Shown here: one piece after another, positions 23,896-33,272 of the stretch
Position numbering within the stretch: the stretch's first letter is position 1
How the letters are laid out: each line of letters begins with the position of its first letter
Source: a virus
Reading direction: 5' to 3' (one strand)
IMG/VR virus record: IMGVR_UViG_3300030329_002640
Location: 1-33,272 of that record
Length of the DNA stretch: 33,272 nt
Position numbers and translations under genes: made by a program
The notes under the pieces: generated by a model
Database searches by the model: none
What the model was told of the DNA's origin: nothing
What the model saw: only the letters and a program-made list of their open reading frames with translations

Positions 23896-25293
23896 ATGTC
23901 TGCGATGATACAAATGCTTGAACAACAAAAAGCTCAGAGACAAGCAAGATTCTATGAAGATTATACCAACATGATGCTAAGGTCAACTGAAAATGTAGGA
24001 ACCTTTGGGTGGGATGGAAGTGATTTATCCTTTAATAAGGGTTATGGTGTTGGAGAATTAAGCGCTGAATGGAATAGATTTTCTAAAGCTGCTCAATCAA
24101 GGGGTATTAGACCTAGTTATGCTCAGTTTCTCCAAATGCATAATACTGCAAAGAAAATGGAATTAGAAAATTTTGGTATTGAGTGGCAGAAAATGAGAAA
24201 TAGAGGGGTTCCCGATTCTAAAATAAGAAAACTTGCTAGAAAAGATTCCTCATTTAATGCACAATTGCAATCATTAGGTACAAGCAAACTTCTAACCCCT
24301 GAACAACAGGGTGGATTTATGAGTTTTATAGCTGATGAAGGACCATCACAAATGGCAACTGATTGGTCAGAAGGGAATCTTCCTACGGATTTAATGGGCC
24401 CAGCAGCTGGTATAGGCACAGCAGCAATGTATTTTGGAAGACCCTTAGGCAATGTTGAAGAAGCGAGAGCTGGAGTCGCTGAAGCTTACGATACTTATGA
24501 AAATCTAGAGTCAGAAAGATTAAAGGGTCAAAAAGACGCTAATAAAGCTATAGCAGACCATAAAAAAATAAAAGCTAAGGCTGATAAGAAATTCAAAGAA
24601 GTATCAACAAAAAAATATAAAAAAGCCCCTAAAGGCAAGGGAAATGTGTTAGTTAAAACAGGTAGAAGAAAAGGGATGCTTAAAACATCATCTCCAATGT
24701 ATAAAAAAGCCATGAATGCAGCAAATGAAGCATCTGAAAAAGCAGATGCTTTAGCGAAAGCTAAATTAAAGTTTAAAAATGTTAGTTCAGCTGACAAACT
24801 AGTTGAAGCTAGTAAATCATTGGATAAGGCTAAAAGAACTAGATATAGGACTTGGATGGACGCTCCTAAGGGTGGATGGAGAGCTGGTGCAGCTGTAGGA
24901 GCATCTGTTGGAGCTAGACTTGCAGGTGGAGCTATTGGCAAATATATGGGTGGAACTGATGGCGCTCAAGCTTTAGGTGCTGATATATCTGGCGTTGCTG
25001 CTGATATAGGTGTTGGTGGAAGTCAATTAGTTAGAGCTTTGAAAAGTCCTAGTGTACAAAAGGAGGCTTTAAAGATATCAGCTAGAGCTACAGGAGATAA
25101 GGTATTAAATAAACAAGCATCAAAGAGTTTGACTAAAGCAGTTTTAAAAGCCTTAGGTAAGGGTGCAACTAGACAGGTAGCTGGAAGCTCCATGCCTATG
25201 ATAGGAAACTTAGTTATGGCAGCATTAACAATTAGAGATATAGCAGATATATATAGTTCTTACAAGGCCGGAGATTACGAAGGCGCATTTTAA
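23896..25293 (+). CDS. Ejection-type virion protein with Gly/Ala hydrophobic segments
   Basis: The 465-aa product has an N-terminal helical part (Q/M/R-rich), a Gly/Ala-rich stretch at 168-178 (GPAAGIGTAAM) and a strongly basic helical middle (about 205-320, many Lys: HKKIKAKADKKFKEVSTKKY). It also has a Gly/Ala-rich hydrophobic region at 325-380 (GAAVGASVGARLAGGAIG) and a C-terminal helix (PMIGNLVMAALTIRDIADIY). Several membrane-active segments plus a basic, DNA-binding-like region fit a protein that leaves the capsid during infection. The start ATG follows GGGGGTAGATAA at the end of the previous gene. The family is not named with confidence. Confidence 0.65.
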   Translation: MSAMIQMLEQQKAQRQARFYEDYTNMMLRSTENVGTFGWDGSDLSFNKGYGVGELSAEWNRFSKAAQSRGIRPSYAQFLQMHNTAKKMELENFGIEWQKMRNRGVPDSKIRKLARKDSSFNAQLQSLGTSKLLTPEQQGGFMSFIADEGPSQMATDWSEGNLPTDLMGPAAGIGTAAMYFGRPLGNVEEARAGVAEAYDTYENLESERLKGQKDANKAIADHKKIKAKADKKFKEVSTKKYKKAPKGKGNVLVKTGRRKGMLKTSSPMYKKAMNAANEASEKADALAKAKLKFKNVSSADKLVEASKSLDKAKRTRYRTWMDAPKGGWRAGAAVGASVGARLAGGAIGKYMGGTDGAQALGADISGVAADIGVGGSQLVRALKSPSVQKEALKISARATGDKVLNKQASKSLTKAVLKALGKGATRQVAGSSMPMIGNLVMAALTIRDIADIYSSYKAGDYEGAF

Positions 25294-25305
25294 ATAAGGG
25301 GTCAA

Positions 25306-28300
25306 ATGGGCCAAAAGATTGAATATGGGAAAGCGGGACTCATTACGTCCTCACACGACCCAACAAAATCATTATTAGGACATACCGAGGGTTCAGAAGG
25401 AAAACTCCTTGATTGGAGAGATACTACTTCTTATCCAGGACCTTATGATACGGGCCCAACTAACTTTGCTTATTTAATATCAACTCCTATCAAATATCCT
25501 CTTGCAGGACCTGATGATGACCCTTGGGTATGGCCCTTTAATGAATGGGTCAAAATGATGACTCCACGACAAATTCACATTACTGACTTCCATTTATATC
25601 ATGGGCTAGATTATAATACTGGGGAAAGGATTATGGATACACATCCACTTGTCCCTGATAATCCATATATACATTTAAAGAATCCATGTTATTGGGTAGA
25701 TAAGGAAGCGAGTCCAAATTATATAACAGCTAGGGCTTCTGAGACAAAATACTTATGGAAGATTATTGGTCCTGGTTGGGCAGCAAAAATACCAGGTGTA
25801 AAAGAAACTACAGAGGAACGCACCTTGGTCCATCCTGTCTGCAAGACAAATACTACTGCTGGAAGCGGTTCTGAATTTGGGACAAACCCTAAAATAATTA
25901 AAGTATTTAATACAATAGAAATGCGTGATGGAATGACAGTTACTGGTGACGGTATTCCTGCTAGCACTACTATAGCTGACGTATTAAGTTCTAGTTTAGT
26001 ATTATTAAATAATGATGTAACTGCAACTTCCTCTGGATACATCCCTTTAACTTTTAAGTATCAACATTCTCATTTTGTTGGTGCAGAAGGTGCCGAAGGG
26101 CAGAAGTGGAGAGATTGGCAAACAGCAGATTGGGAGTCTAAGAATGTATGGTATGGCAATGCTGATTCAATAGATACAAGAGAATCTATGTTAGTTTTTA
26201 TGACTGACGCTTTACATACTATAAAGACAAAGATTACATTAAAAAATCCTATTACATCTTCTACATGGGACAATCCATATTCTTGGGGCGGTACTGGCTC
26301 TCAGTGGGATGGATTCGAAGTTATTAGTCCTCCTAATTATTCAGAGGGCACAGATTTTGTTTCTTTAGCGATAGCAAATAATTATCCTGCTGGTGACTAT
26401 GAGGTATATAATCATCAAGTTTGGGAAGGTAATGGTGACCCTGACTTGGCTCCAGGAGCATTGGGCATTTCAACAGGCATTTCTACACTTACGAACCCTT
26501 TTGGTGATAGGGGTGGTTGGGCATTATATAATTCATGGCAAATGTGTAAAAACCATATAATATATGAAGAAAATCTTCCAAATTTCCCAAATCATGATTA
26601 TTATTCTTGGGAACAAGAAATGAATGACGGAGTTGTTCCAGAGGCAACTATAGCTCCATCTGGAGCTTGGAGTATCCAAAACAGGTTGCCATACTCACCG
26701 CATAGAGCATATATATATGGTGATTTAATTGATACTAGATTTGTTACAGCAAAAATAAGTTATGATGAAGACCCTGAGGAAGTTGGGAATAATATATCAT
26801 GGGTAGCATGTACAGCTAATGGTACCATAGAAAGTAATCTTACTCATCCTAATTCTGTTTTTACAGGCTTACAGCAATATTCACCATCTCGTGCTGCTAG
26901 TTTGGTTAATGGTAATTGGGTTGGAAGCCTTGCAGAAGGTGGCCTTGAGTTGGGTAGAGGCTATTTTATAACAGCATCAGGTGATGTTGATGCATTAACT
27001 TATAGTGATGGCCATACAATATTCCCTGACTATATGATTGAACAAGGTTATGGTAATTATCCAGTACAAGTTTGGGGAGATTCTATATTATTAGACCCTG
27101 ACACAGGTATATGGATAGGCCCTGATTTTACTATAAATACATTTGATTACGATTCAGGGCAAAGTGGGTGCCATGCATTAATGTGGTTTGGCGATATATG
27201 CGAACCACATCAAACACACGAATATCCTGTCGGACAAGGAGTAAAGTGGTATAATTTAGTAATACCTAATAATTCTGAGGGAGCTAATTGGTATCCACAA
27301 CCTGGAGAAGGAAACGATAGTGGCGGTTCAGATAACCCCAATTTCGGTAAAAGCTATTGGACTGTTATTCATCCTACAGATTACAGTACTTTTCCATTTG
27401 GTGAAGTAGGTGGAGAGGGAAATCCATGGCATTATGCTGGTTTTATGCCATTGTCTAGTAAGAAATCTTTAATAACATTATCTAATATTTCTGGCTATAA
27501 TCATAAAGAATTTGCGATACAAGATATCGAAGAATATCACTATGGAACCTTGAGACATACAGATACTAGTGGTTTTTATTGGATGGATGCACTCTTAAAC
27601 CAGAGTATTGTAAAGCCATTACTAGGCAATAACAATGATTTGCAATATCATCAATATGAATCATTTTGGGCTAAATATTGGTACGACCCTATAAGGCAAG
27701 AGCAATTTGCTAGTATGGGAGGTAGAGTTGGTTGCCAACAATGGAATTGCTTTACTGTAGATGATTATGAATCTTATTTATCTCAAAATTCTCCTAATAA
27801 TCTATGGAAAGAAGAGCAATTGCATGGAAGAGCTTCTGAAGAAAAGATTTTATGTAGTGGAGAAGATATAAAGTGGGATGTTAGAACAGCTCAGCATAAT
27901 GATACTTATAATAATAGTTATTTTGACCCTAGATGGAACTCCTTCAGTCTACAAAATTGGAGTAGAGAATGTACTGGAGTACCCAGGTATCATGATGGTG
28001 GAACCCTTACTAGTGTGAAGGGCACATGGAATGAGCCTGGTAATCAAGGATTGGGCTCTCAATGGTTTGCAATGGAGACTACTCTTAGTAGTATCCCAGT
28101 TCATAGTAAGTATAATGCACAAGATATGACTAGGTATAATGGTACATCTCCTTGGGATAATTACATTGCTGGCAAAAGCCCTACTACTGGTAATGTTTGG
28201 AATAAATTTAAACATGGTGGTGCTTATGCTAAGCAATGGCCAGAAAGAGCTCCAGGGTTTGATAAATCAAATGTTGCTGATGGAAGTTACCATTTAACTG

Positions 28301-29109
28301 ATGCAGCATCAAATACAGGCGATAGAATAAGTTGTTATAGTATGCCATTTACATGGCTATTTTGGAGTGGTACATCAAAGAGGTTCTTTAAGGTAAGACC
28401 AGTTATTGTACGATGGAAGTACTATGATGATTCATTTAATGCTTTACCCGTTCCTGAGTTATGTTTCTGGTATTATGCTGATAACCATAGAACATATATG
28501 AATGATTTGAAGGGTAGAACTATGGCATTGGGTACAAATACTGGAGATTATGCCCCTCAAGAATTTTTCTCTGATTCTGGATTCTATGATGGTAGTGATA
28601 ATCTATCTGTTAATAATGGTTTGTCTCATGGCGTTGACCCTACTACAGGACTTGCAGCATCAGGCTTGAGCACTACCCCATATTTGCATGGAGGTTCGTT
28701 TATCGACTATACTCTACCTAGCCCTATCCTACATCCTATACCTGGCGGAACTGTATCAGGCAGTATGTATGAAGAAAACTCTACGAGTGGCAATGGGGGT
28801 GAATTTGAAAATCATTATACAATTAAAAATATAGAATCAGGTGAGCAAGCTGCACAGCTAAACTTTTGGTGTGGCAAATATAATAGACCTGGACACCCAA
28901 AGCATGGTACTATACAGCCAGTTAATGATAGAACTAGAGCTTATATGACTGCAACAGCTGGTGGCACTAGTTTTGAATACCAGTATGGACATAGACATTA
29001 TATGATGATACAAAATGGAACTAGTATTACATTTAATACTAGTATGGAAAGCAGTGGTAGTGATAAATTTGAGAGAGATTATAATCTAGAATTAGAAAAC
29101 GGGGAATAA
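25306..29109 (+). CDS. Very large Trp/Tyr-rich virion protein, possible tail spike/receptor-binding
   Basis: The 1267-aa product is visibly rich in Trp, Tyr, Gly, Asn and His, with no signal peptide or membrane helix. Near residues 206-250 it contains MRDGMTVTGDGIPASTTIAD and VLSSSLVLLNNDVTATSSG, a beta module common in phage fibre and adhesin proteins. The rest is unrecognised: WYNLVIPNNSEGANWYPQPG, a His/Trp-rich centre, and a C-terminus ending in EFEYQYGHRHYMMIQ-like strands. No catalytic motif for a glycanase or depolymerase could be identified. The start ATG lies 13 bases after the previous stop with AAGGGG. It precedes the polymerase-like gene. An adhesin or large tail/internal structural role is inferred. 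Confidence 0.6.
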   Translation: MGQKIEYGKAGLITSSHDPTKSLLGHTEGSEGKLLDWRDTTSYPGPYDTGPTNFAYLISTPIKYPLAGPDDDPWVWPFNEWVKMMTPRQIHITDFHLYHGLDYNTGERIMDTHPLVPDNPYIHLKNPCYWVDKEASPNYITARASETKYLWKIIGPGWAAKIPGVKETTEERTLVHPVCKTNTTAGSGSEFGTNPKIIKVFNTIEMRDGMTVTGDGIPASTTIADVLSSSLVLLNNDVTATSSGYIPLTFKYQHSHFVGAEGAEGQKWRDWQTADWESKNVWYGNADSIDTRESMLVFMTDALHTIKTKITLKNPITSSTWDNPYSWGGTGSQWDGFEVISPPNYSEGTDFVSLAIANNYPAGDYEVYNHQVWEGNGDPDLAPGALGISTGISTLTNPFGDRGGWALYNSWQMCKNHIIYEENLPNFPNHDYYSWEQEMNDGVVPEATIAPSGAWSIQNRLPYSPHRAYIYGDLIDTRFVTAKISYDEDPEEVGNNISWVACTANGTIESNLTHPNSVFTGLQQYSPSRAASLVNGNWVGSLAEGGLELGRGYFITASGDVDALTYSDGHTIFPDYMIEQGYGNYPVQVWGDSILLDPDTGIWIGPDFTINTFDYDSGQSGCHALMWFGDICEPHQTHEYPVGQGVKWYNLVIPNNSEGANWYPQPGEGNDSGGSDNPNFGKSYWTVIHPTDYSTFPFGEVGGEGNPWHYAGFMPLSSKKSLITLSNISGYNHKEFAIQDIEEYHYGTLRHTDTSGFYWMDALLNQSIVKPLLGNNNDLQYHQYESFWAKYWYDPIRQEQFASMGGRVGCQQWNCFTVDDYESYLSQNSPNNLWKEEQLHGRASEEKILCSGEDIKWDVRTAQHNDTYNNSYFDPRWNSFSLQNWSRECTGVPRYHDGGTLTSVKGTWNEPGNQGLGSQWFAMETTLSSIPVHSKYNAQDMTRYNGTSPWDNYIAGKSPTTGNVWNKFKHGGAYAKQWPERAPGFDKSNVADGSYHLTDAASNTGDRISCYSMPFTWLFWSGTSKRFFKVRPVIVRWKYYDDSFNALPVPELCFWYYADNHRTYMNDLKGRTMALGTNTGDYAPQEFFSDSGFYDGSDNLSVNNGLSHGVDPTTGLAASGLSTTPYLHGGSFIDYTLPSPILHPIPGGTVSGSMYEENSTSGNGGEFENHYTIKNIESGEQAAQLNFWCGKYNRPGHPKHGTIQPVNDRTRAYMTATAGGTSFEYQYGHRHYMMIQNGTSITFNTSMESSGSDKFERDYNLELENGE

Positions 29110-32100
29110 ATGACCTTATCATTTAATCTTCAGCAAGAACCAAAGATAGAAGTTCCTGAAGAACAGCAGTTCCAACTACAATATACAGCACAACAAACTA
29201 GAGATATCATAAAGGGATATGAGAGAAGTCCTGCTTCCTTTGATGAGGAATCAATAAGTAATATAGAGAAGCATGCTCAATACCACAATATTCCGTTCTA
29301 TTCTGGAGAGTTTAGCCTTATAGATGCAGTTATGGACGTAGGAAAGGGCTTTGTAAGCGGTTTTACTACTTTAGAGATGTTTGACCACCCTGACAACGAA
29401 TATGAGGCTATAGCACGTAATATAGGCCATTTGGCTGGTTTTGCTCCTGGAATAGCTGCAGCACCCTTTAAAGCCATGGGAGCTAAGACATTAGCTGCTA
29501 CTGCGGCAGCATTAAATGATTACTCTATTCCAATGGCTGCAGCTAATTTTGCTACTAAGAATGTTAAAAAGCTTGTTAAACCTATATTAAACTCAGCATC
29601 TGGAAGCCAGTTCAAAGCTATGAATACTGCTACAGAGTTTATGCTAGGCAACCAAGCTAAGCATATAGCAGAAGGAGCGTTTCACTTAGGTACTGCTAGT
29701 GCTGTATCTAGCTGGCAACAAGGCGTAGACGTTATGATGGATTCATTCCTTCATGGTGGTATAGCTGGTGGTGTATTTAGAGGTCTTGGTAATTTGGTTA
29801 ATTCTGGAGACCCTAAGGGTGATAAAATCATTAGACAAATATCTGGTTCCCTATTTATGGGACTCCCTGCACAGGAACGTGGTGCTACAACTCCAGAGGT
29901 TATATACGAATACTTATTAGGAGCTTATTTTGGAGGCAAGGAAGGTCCTTGGTACAAGGCTAAAGCATCTAAGGCTATAAAAGAATTAGAGAAGCAATCT
30001 CAAAAAGACCCTAAGCTAGATGTATTAAAAGACCCTACATTAATGAAGGGCTTTGAAGAAATGGCTCCAGAGGTTCAAAAAGAAGTAGTTAAGATGGCTG
30101 AAGAAATCTATGGGAACCTTGACGAAAGAAGTAGTATGGCTGGACATCTTCTGGAGATGCTTGGCATAGAAGATAAAGCTGACCCTAAAAATTATGAACT
30201 CATACGGGATGTTATCAAAGCTGCAGGTCCAGAAGGTAAAGAAGTTGCAGTAGAGGATGGAGTAGTTAGAGAAGAAAAAGTAGGCGATAAAACTGTAATG
30301 AGGTTTGTTAATCTAGAGGTTGAGAAAAGCCTAATCACAGATAAATTAGCCACTTTAGAAAAGCAGATGGAAACAGCTGATGCTGCCCAGAAAATAATAC
30401 TACAAAGAGAAATCGATACATTAAATGCAGAATTAAGAAAGTCAGCTGACCTTGAAAAGCAAGTTAGAGATTTAGAAGCTGGAGAACTTATTAACTTTGA
30501 CTCTGGAGAGATTCTAAATAGGATGGATATAGATATAGGAATGAAGGATGATGCTATACTAGAGTCCAAACCCTATTACTTTGTTAAGACTCATGTAAAA
30601 TTACCTAAAGAAGTTCAAGGCAGAGAAGCTGAAATGGAAGTGGCTGCTAAAGTACAAAAACTAGTAAATGATTGGACTAAGCAGCAAATAACGGACGGAG
30701 CAAAGACTAAAAATAGAGGCGATGTTAGATTTGACACAGAAGAATTAGCTGCTACAATAGAGAAAGAGATTGGTTCTGGGATAGGAGAACAAGGTAGGGC
30801 CGACCTAAGAAGGTGGGCAACAGAACGAACATTTGGTGATAGGATAAACTATTTAACTACAGATGGGGATATGATTAGCTTGAAACCTTCTACTCATTCA
30901 TTAGGCGGCAAACGAAAGGTAGATATAGTGCCCATATCTCCTATTGAGAAGGCTTTTTATATGGCAGGCGGTGAACCACCTAAGGAAGCGAGAACTCCTC
31001 TTATAATCCTTGATTCTATAACTGGAAAGAATGAAGCTGGTAAAACAATTGATTATAGTCTTTCTGATTATAGACAGAAATATAACAAAGAATATAAAAG
31101 TGTTCTATCCAATATTATAAGAAAGATGGCAAAGCGAGACTATTATCCATTCGCAGGTACTGGAGATAAGGATAGGATAATGTTCATGAAGATACATCCA
31201 GCTGTCAAAAATCCTAAATTACTAAGAAAAACAGCTTTATTGCGTGATGTTGATAATAAGTTTTTTAGAGATAAGTATTTTAAAAAGTCAGAAAAAGAGT
31301 TTATTAAGGCTCATCTTTTCAGAAAGAAGAAAGGGGATAAGTATAAGAGTTTAACTAGGAATGAATTGAAAAAGTTCCATAAAGATGCATTCGTATCTAA
31401 TTTACTTTATGATTTAGATATTAATGGTCTTGCTCCTACAGTTAAAAACTTAAATCAATTACTAGGAAAAGGTTATATAAAGGATGGCACTGCATTAAAT
31501 AAGAGAATGCAAATATGGATGACTAATGGGTATGAAGCAGACCCTGCAGTACTTGGAACAAACTCTTTAAACTATATATTAGTACCTACAGTCTCAGGTA
31601 AAAAGGCCCATAAAAAACTTTATGCAAATATAAAAAACAGCGAACTAGAACAGCATATGGATGGAGCTATTTTAGTTAGAGATGATTTGCTAGATAAGAT
31701 GAATATAGATGCTGGAATGCCTGAATCAGGGCAGAATAAATCGTTTATTATATCTCCTCATTCTAAATATGGTGCATTACTAGGTAAATTCATGTTTCAC
31801 GCTGTAGGGCCCGAAATGACCGCTCAAATGGCGAGAAATGGTATAGACATGATAATACCCGACTCAGCTGCAAAACAGGCAGGAACACGCAAATTTGGCG
31901 ATTATAGCATACATGACCTAGATTTAAGCATGGAATTAGCACCTGGAACTCAAATATATACAATGAAGCCAGAACATATCAAATATTCGTATGGTGTTAA
32001 GCAGGGTGAGCACATGAATAGCCCCCAGCGTGTATTCAAGCAAATATGGACTTCTTTGACTTCTACTGCTTATTCTCCATTTAATCAAGAAGTTGTGAGT

Positions 32101-33272
32101 GATATGTTTAATTCTGTTATAGGAGATAGGTTTGCAGGTAAAAAGGAATGGAATGCAAAATTAGAGAAATATCTAGAGACTAGAGACCCAGCAAAGCTTG
32201 AAGAATTAGAGAAAAATATTGAGAATATAGGTGTTGAAGAATTGTTAAAGGCTGCACATAGTCAGAATGGTACTGCATTTGCAGATACTATCTATTCACA
32301 TATGTTAAAGATGAATAAAAAGCTTATTAATGAGCTTGTAGCAGAGGGTGAAATATCTGAAACAGAAGGAGCAGAAGCCTTTAATAGAGTAGAAGAATTT
32401 GATACTGGTACTCAAAGGATTATGAAAGAGGCTCAAAAATGGGCACAAGAACAAAGAGGGCAGGGAAAGGATGTATCAGCCCTACCTGTTTATCTCCATA
32501 AGTATGTTAGAGCATACAGAATGGCAGTTATGCAAAACTTCCTTATATTTAATGTTACAAGGCCTAAAATAGGTAATTCTGCAGCAATGAGAATGAGACC
32601 TTATGATAAAATGCTACAAATTAAATTAGAAAAGTTAAATTCAAAGAAGGAAGAGGCTGAAGAATTATTCTATCTAGATGAAGATATTAACCCAATGCTT
32701 GAAACTCATATCCCAGAGTATGGAAAGATAAGATTGAAAGACCTGTGGAATGAGTATCAAAAGAGAACTGATGGAGGGAAGAAGGACTGGGTACATAAGG
32801 AAGATGTAGAAGAAATATTTAGAGCTGCAATGGTTCGTATACCAATGGATTCAGTTTCTGGTACAAGTGTCCTTAGATTTGGTGGATACACTGGTATAAA
32901 AGGACATGGTGTTTTATTACACGGCAGAATAATGGAAAAACTAGGTGGTGCCGACCTTGATGGTGATGAAGCCTTTGTCTTCTTCGGAGGAAGGAAAGGG
33001 AAAGAAGGAAATGGTTGGAAAAAAGAATGGAAGGATGAATTTTATAAGAATAAGGATGAATATGCAGAGGGTACAGGTGCTAAAAAACATACTCCTGATA
33101 GGAAATCTGGATTAATTGTTAGGCCTGATGGTAAATATGCTAAAATGAGCTGGAGAGAGCTTTTAACTCAGACAGCAAAGCCAGCTGAGAAGAAGGCAAT
33201 GGAGTCTAAGGCGTACCAATACTCTCCTTATTGGAGAACTGAGATATCCAGACGTGCAGTAGAAGGTAGGAA
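29110..33272 (+). CDS. Giant ejection-type protein with RNA polymerase-like double-psi barrel motifs, 3' end cut
   Basis: The frame is open from ATG 29110 (directly after the previous TAA) to the right edge: 1387 complete codons, no stop. Residues about 75-200 are Ala/Gly-rich helices (LAGFAPGIAAAPFKAMGAKT; SFLHGGIAGGVFRGLGNL) as in ejected virion proteins. A coiled coil follows at about 405-460. Around 850-930 lies D851-G852...G892-K893...IDMIIPDSAAK (K922), a pattern like the lysine-bearing first double-psi barrel of RNA polymerases. At 1243-1292 comes R-x-P, then GHGVLLHGRIMEKLGG and ADLDGDEAFVFF, with D1282/D1284/D1286 in the position of the beta' catalytic NADFDGD metal triad. Both barrels sit on one chain in the order seen in QDE-1/YonO/crAss-type polymerases. 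The polymerase reading is an inference from these motifs; the gene location and length are directly seen. Confidence 0.72.
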   Translation, partial: MTLSFNLQQEPKIEVPEEQQFQLQYTAQQTRDIIKGYERSPASFDEESISNIEKHAQYHNIPFYSGEFSLIDAVMDVGKGFVSGFTTLEMFDHPDNEYEAIARNIGHLAGFAPGIAAAPFKAMGAKTLAATAAALNDYSIPMAAANFATKNVKKLVKPILNSASGSQFKAMNTATEFMLGNQAKHIAEGAFHLGTASAVSSWQQGVDVMMDSFLHGGIAGGVFRGLGNLVNSGDPKGDKIIRQISGSLFMGLPAQERGATTPEVIYEYLLGAYFGGKEGPWYKAKASKAIKELEKQSQKDPKLDVLKDPTLMKGFEEMAPEVQKEVVKMAEEIYGNLDERSSMAGHLLEMLGIEDKADPKNYELIRDVIKAAGPEGKEVAVEDGVVREEKVGDKTVMRFVNLEVEKSLITDKLATLEKQMETADAAQKIILQREIDTLNAELRKSADLEKQVRDLEAGELINFDSGEILNRMDIDIGMKDDAILESKPYYFVKTHVKLPKEVQGREAEMEVAAKVQKLVNDWTKQQITDGAKTKNRGDVRFDTEELAATIEKEIGSGIGEQGRADLRRWATERTFGDRINYLTTDGDMISLKPSTHSLGGKRKVDIVPISPIEKAFYMAGGEPPKEARTPLIILDSITGKNEAGKTIDYSLSDYRQKYNKEYKSVLSNIIRKMAKRDYYPFAGTGDKDRIMFMKIHPAVKNPKLLRKTALLRDVDNKFFRDKYFKKSEKEFIKAHLFRKKKGDKYKSLTRNELKKFHKDAFVSNLLYDLDINGLAPTVKNLNQLLGKGYIKDGTALNKRMQIWMTNGYEADPAVLGTNSLNYILVPTVSGKKAHKKLYANIKNSELEQHMDGAILVRDDLLDKMNIDAGMPESGQNKSFIISPHSKYGALLGKFMFHAVGPEMTAQMARNGIDMIIPDSAAKQAGTRKFGDYSIHDLDLSMELAPGTQIYTMKPEHIKYSYGVKQGEHMNSPQRVFKQIWTSLTSTAYSPFNQEVVSDMFNSVIGDRFAGKKEWNAKLEKYLETRDPAKLEELEKNIENIGVEELLKAAHSQNGTAFADTIYSHMLKMNKKLINELVAEGEISETEGAEAFNRVEEFDTGTQRIMKEAQKWAQEQRGQGKDVSALPVYLHKYVRAYRMAVMQNFLIFNVTRPKIGNSAAMRMRPYDKMLQIKLEKLNSKKEEAEELFYLDEDINPMLETHIPEYGKIRLKDLWNEYQKRTDGGKKDWVHKEDVEEIFRAAMVRIPMDSVSGTSVLRFGGYTGIKGHGVLLHGRIMEKLGGADLDGDEAFVFFGGRKGKEGNGWKKEWKDEFYKNKDEYAEGTGAKKHTPDRKSGLIVRPDGKYAKMSWRELLTQTAKPAEKKAMESKAYQYSPYWRTEISRRAVEGR

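Noticed and set aside
24528-24941. 137-aa minus-strand hydrophobic ORF
   Set aside because: Its apparent hydrophobicity arises from antisense reading of a Lys/Ala-rich region; this is not a membrane protein gene.
30192-30569. 125-aa minus-strand ORF in the giant protein gene
   Set aside because: Low-complexity Ser/Phe/Ile-rich translation antisense to a coiled-coil region, with no ribosome binding site; a shadow frame.

Overview
The window is one uninterrupted, plus-strand structural module of a tailed double-stranded DNA phage, probably podovirus-like. The evidence is a terminase large subunit with intact ATPase and nuclease motifs, a P22-type portal, a scaffold-like protein, a major capsid protein, connector-like proteins, a giant tail-nozzle-like protein and a block of very large ejection-type proteins. 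No tail tape measure, tail sheath or tail tube gene is recognisable, which fits a short tail. The DNA is AT-rich with heavy AGA and ATA codon use. Most genes carry a good Shine-Dalgarno sequence or are translationally coupled by TAATG/TAGTG overlaps. No tRNA, integrase, CRISPR array, insertion sequence or minus-strand gene was seen. The composition and protein style resemble uncultured environmental, possibly marine, phages. The host cannot be fixed from this sequence, although the strong Shine-Dalgarno use argues against Bacteroidota.

Layout: 2-2166 DNA packaging (small subunit, cut by the left edge, then large subunit). 2209-6870 head (portal, scaffold, major capsid). 6884-10064 a run of small beta-rich virion proteins, at least three of which look like diverged paralogs, with two tiny, very basic proteins (53 and 37 aa) between them. 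10064-14438 connector and fibre-type proteins, including one with regularly spaced tryptophans. 14438-16392 small accessory genes: a holin-like membrane peptide, a helical protein, a zinc-ribbon protein, a calcineurin-like metallophosphoesterase, a 39-aa coupled ORF and a membrane protein with an MscS-like beta domain. 16385-21390 a 1548-aa nozzle-like protein and its coupled partner. 21466-25293 three ejection/internal virion protein candidates. 25306-29109 a 1267-aa Trp/Tyr-rich structural protein. 29110 to the right edge is a giant ORF of at least 1387 codons.

The most striking observation is in that last ORF. An ejection-protein-like N-terminus is followed by a segment resembling the first, lysine-bearing double-psi beta-barrel of multisubunit-type RNA polymerases (about residues 850-930). 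An R-x-P...LH...ADLDGD segment follows (residues 1243-1292) and resembles the catalytic metal-binding barrel of the RNA polymerase beta' subunit. I infer a virion-packaged, single-polypeptide, two-barrel RNA polymerase that is injected with the genome, analogous to but apparently different from the crAss-like phage virion polymerase. This rests on motif reading only.

There is no gene-free stretch above 300 bases. The longest gaps (5374-5442, 7403-7466, 21391-21465) are each under 80 bases and are described separately.
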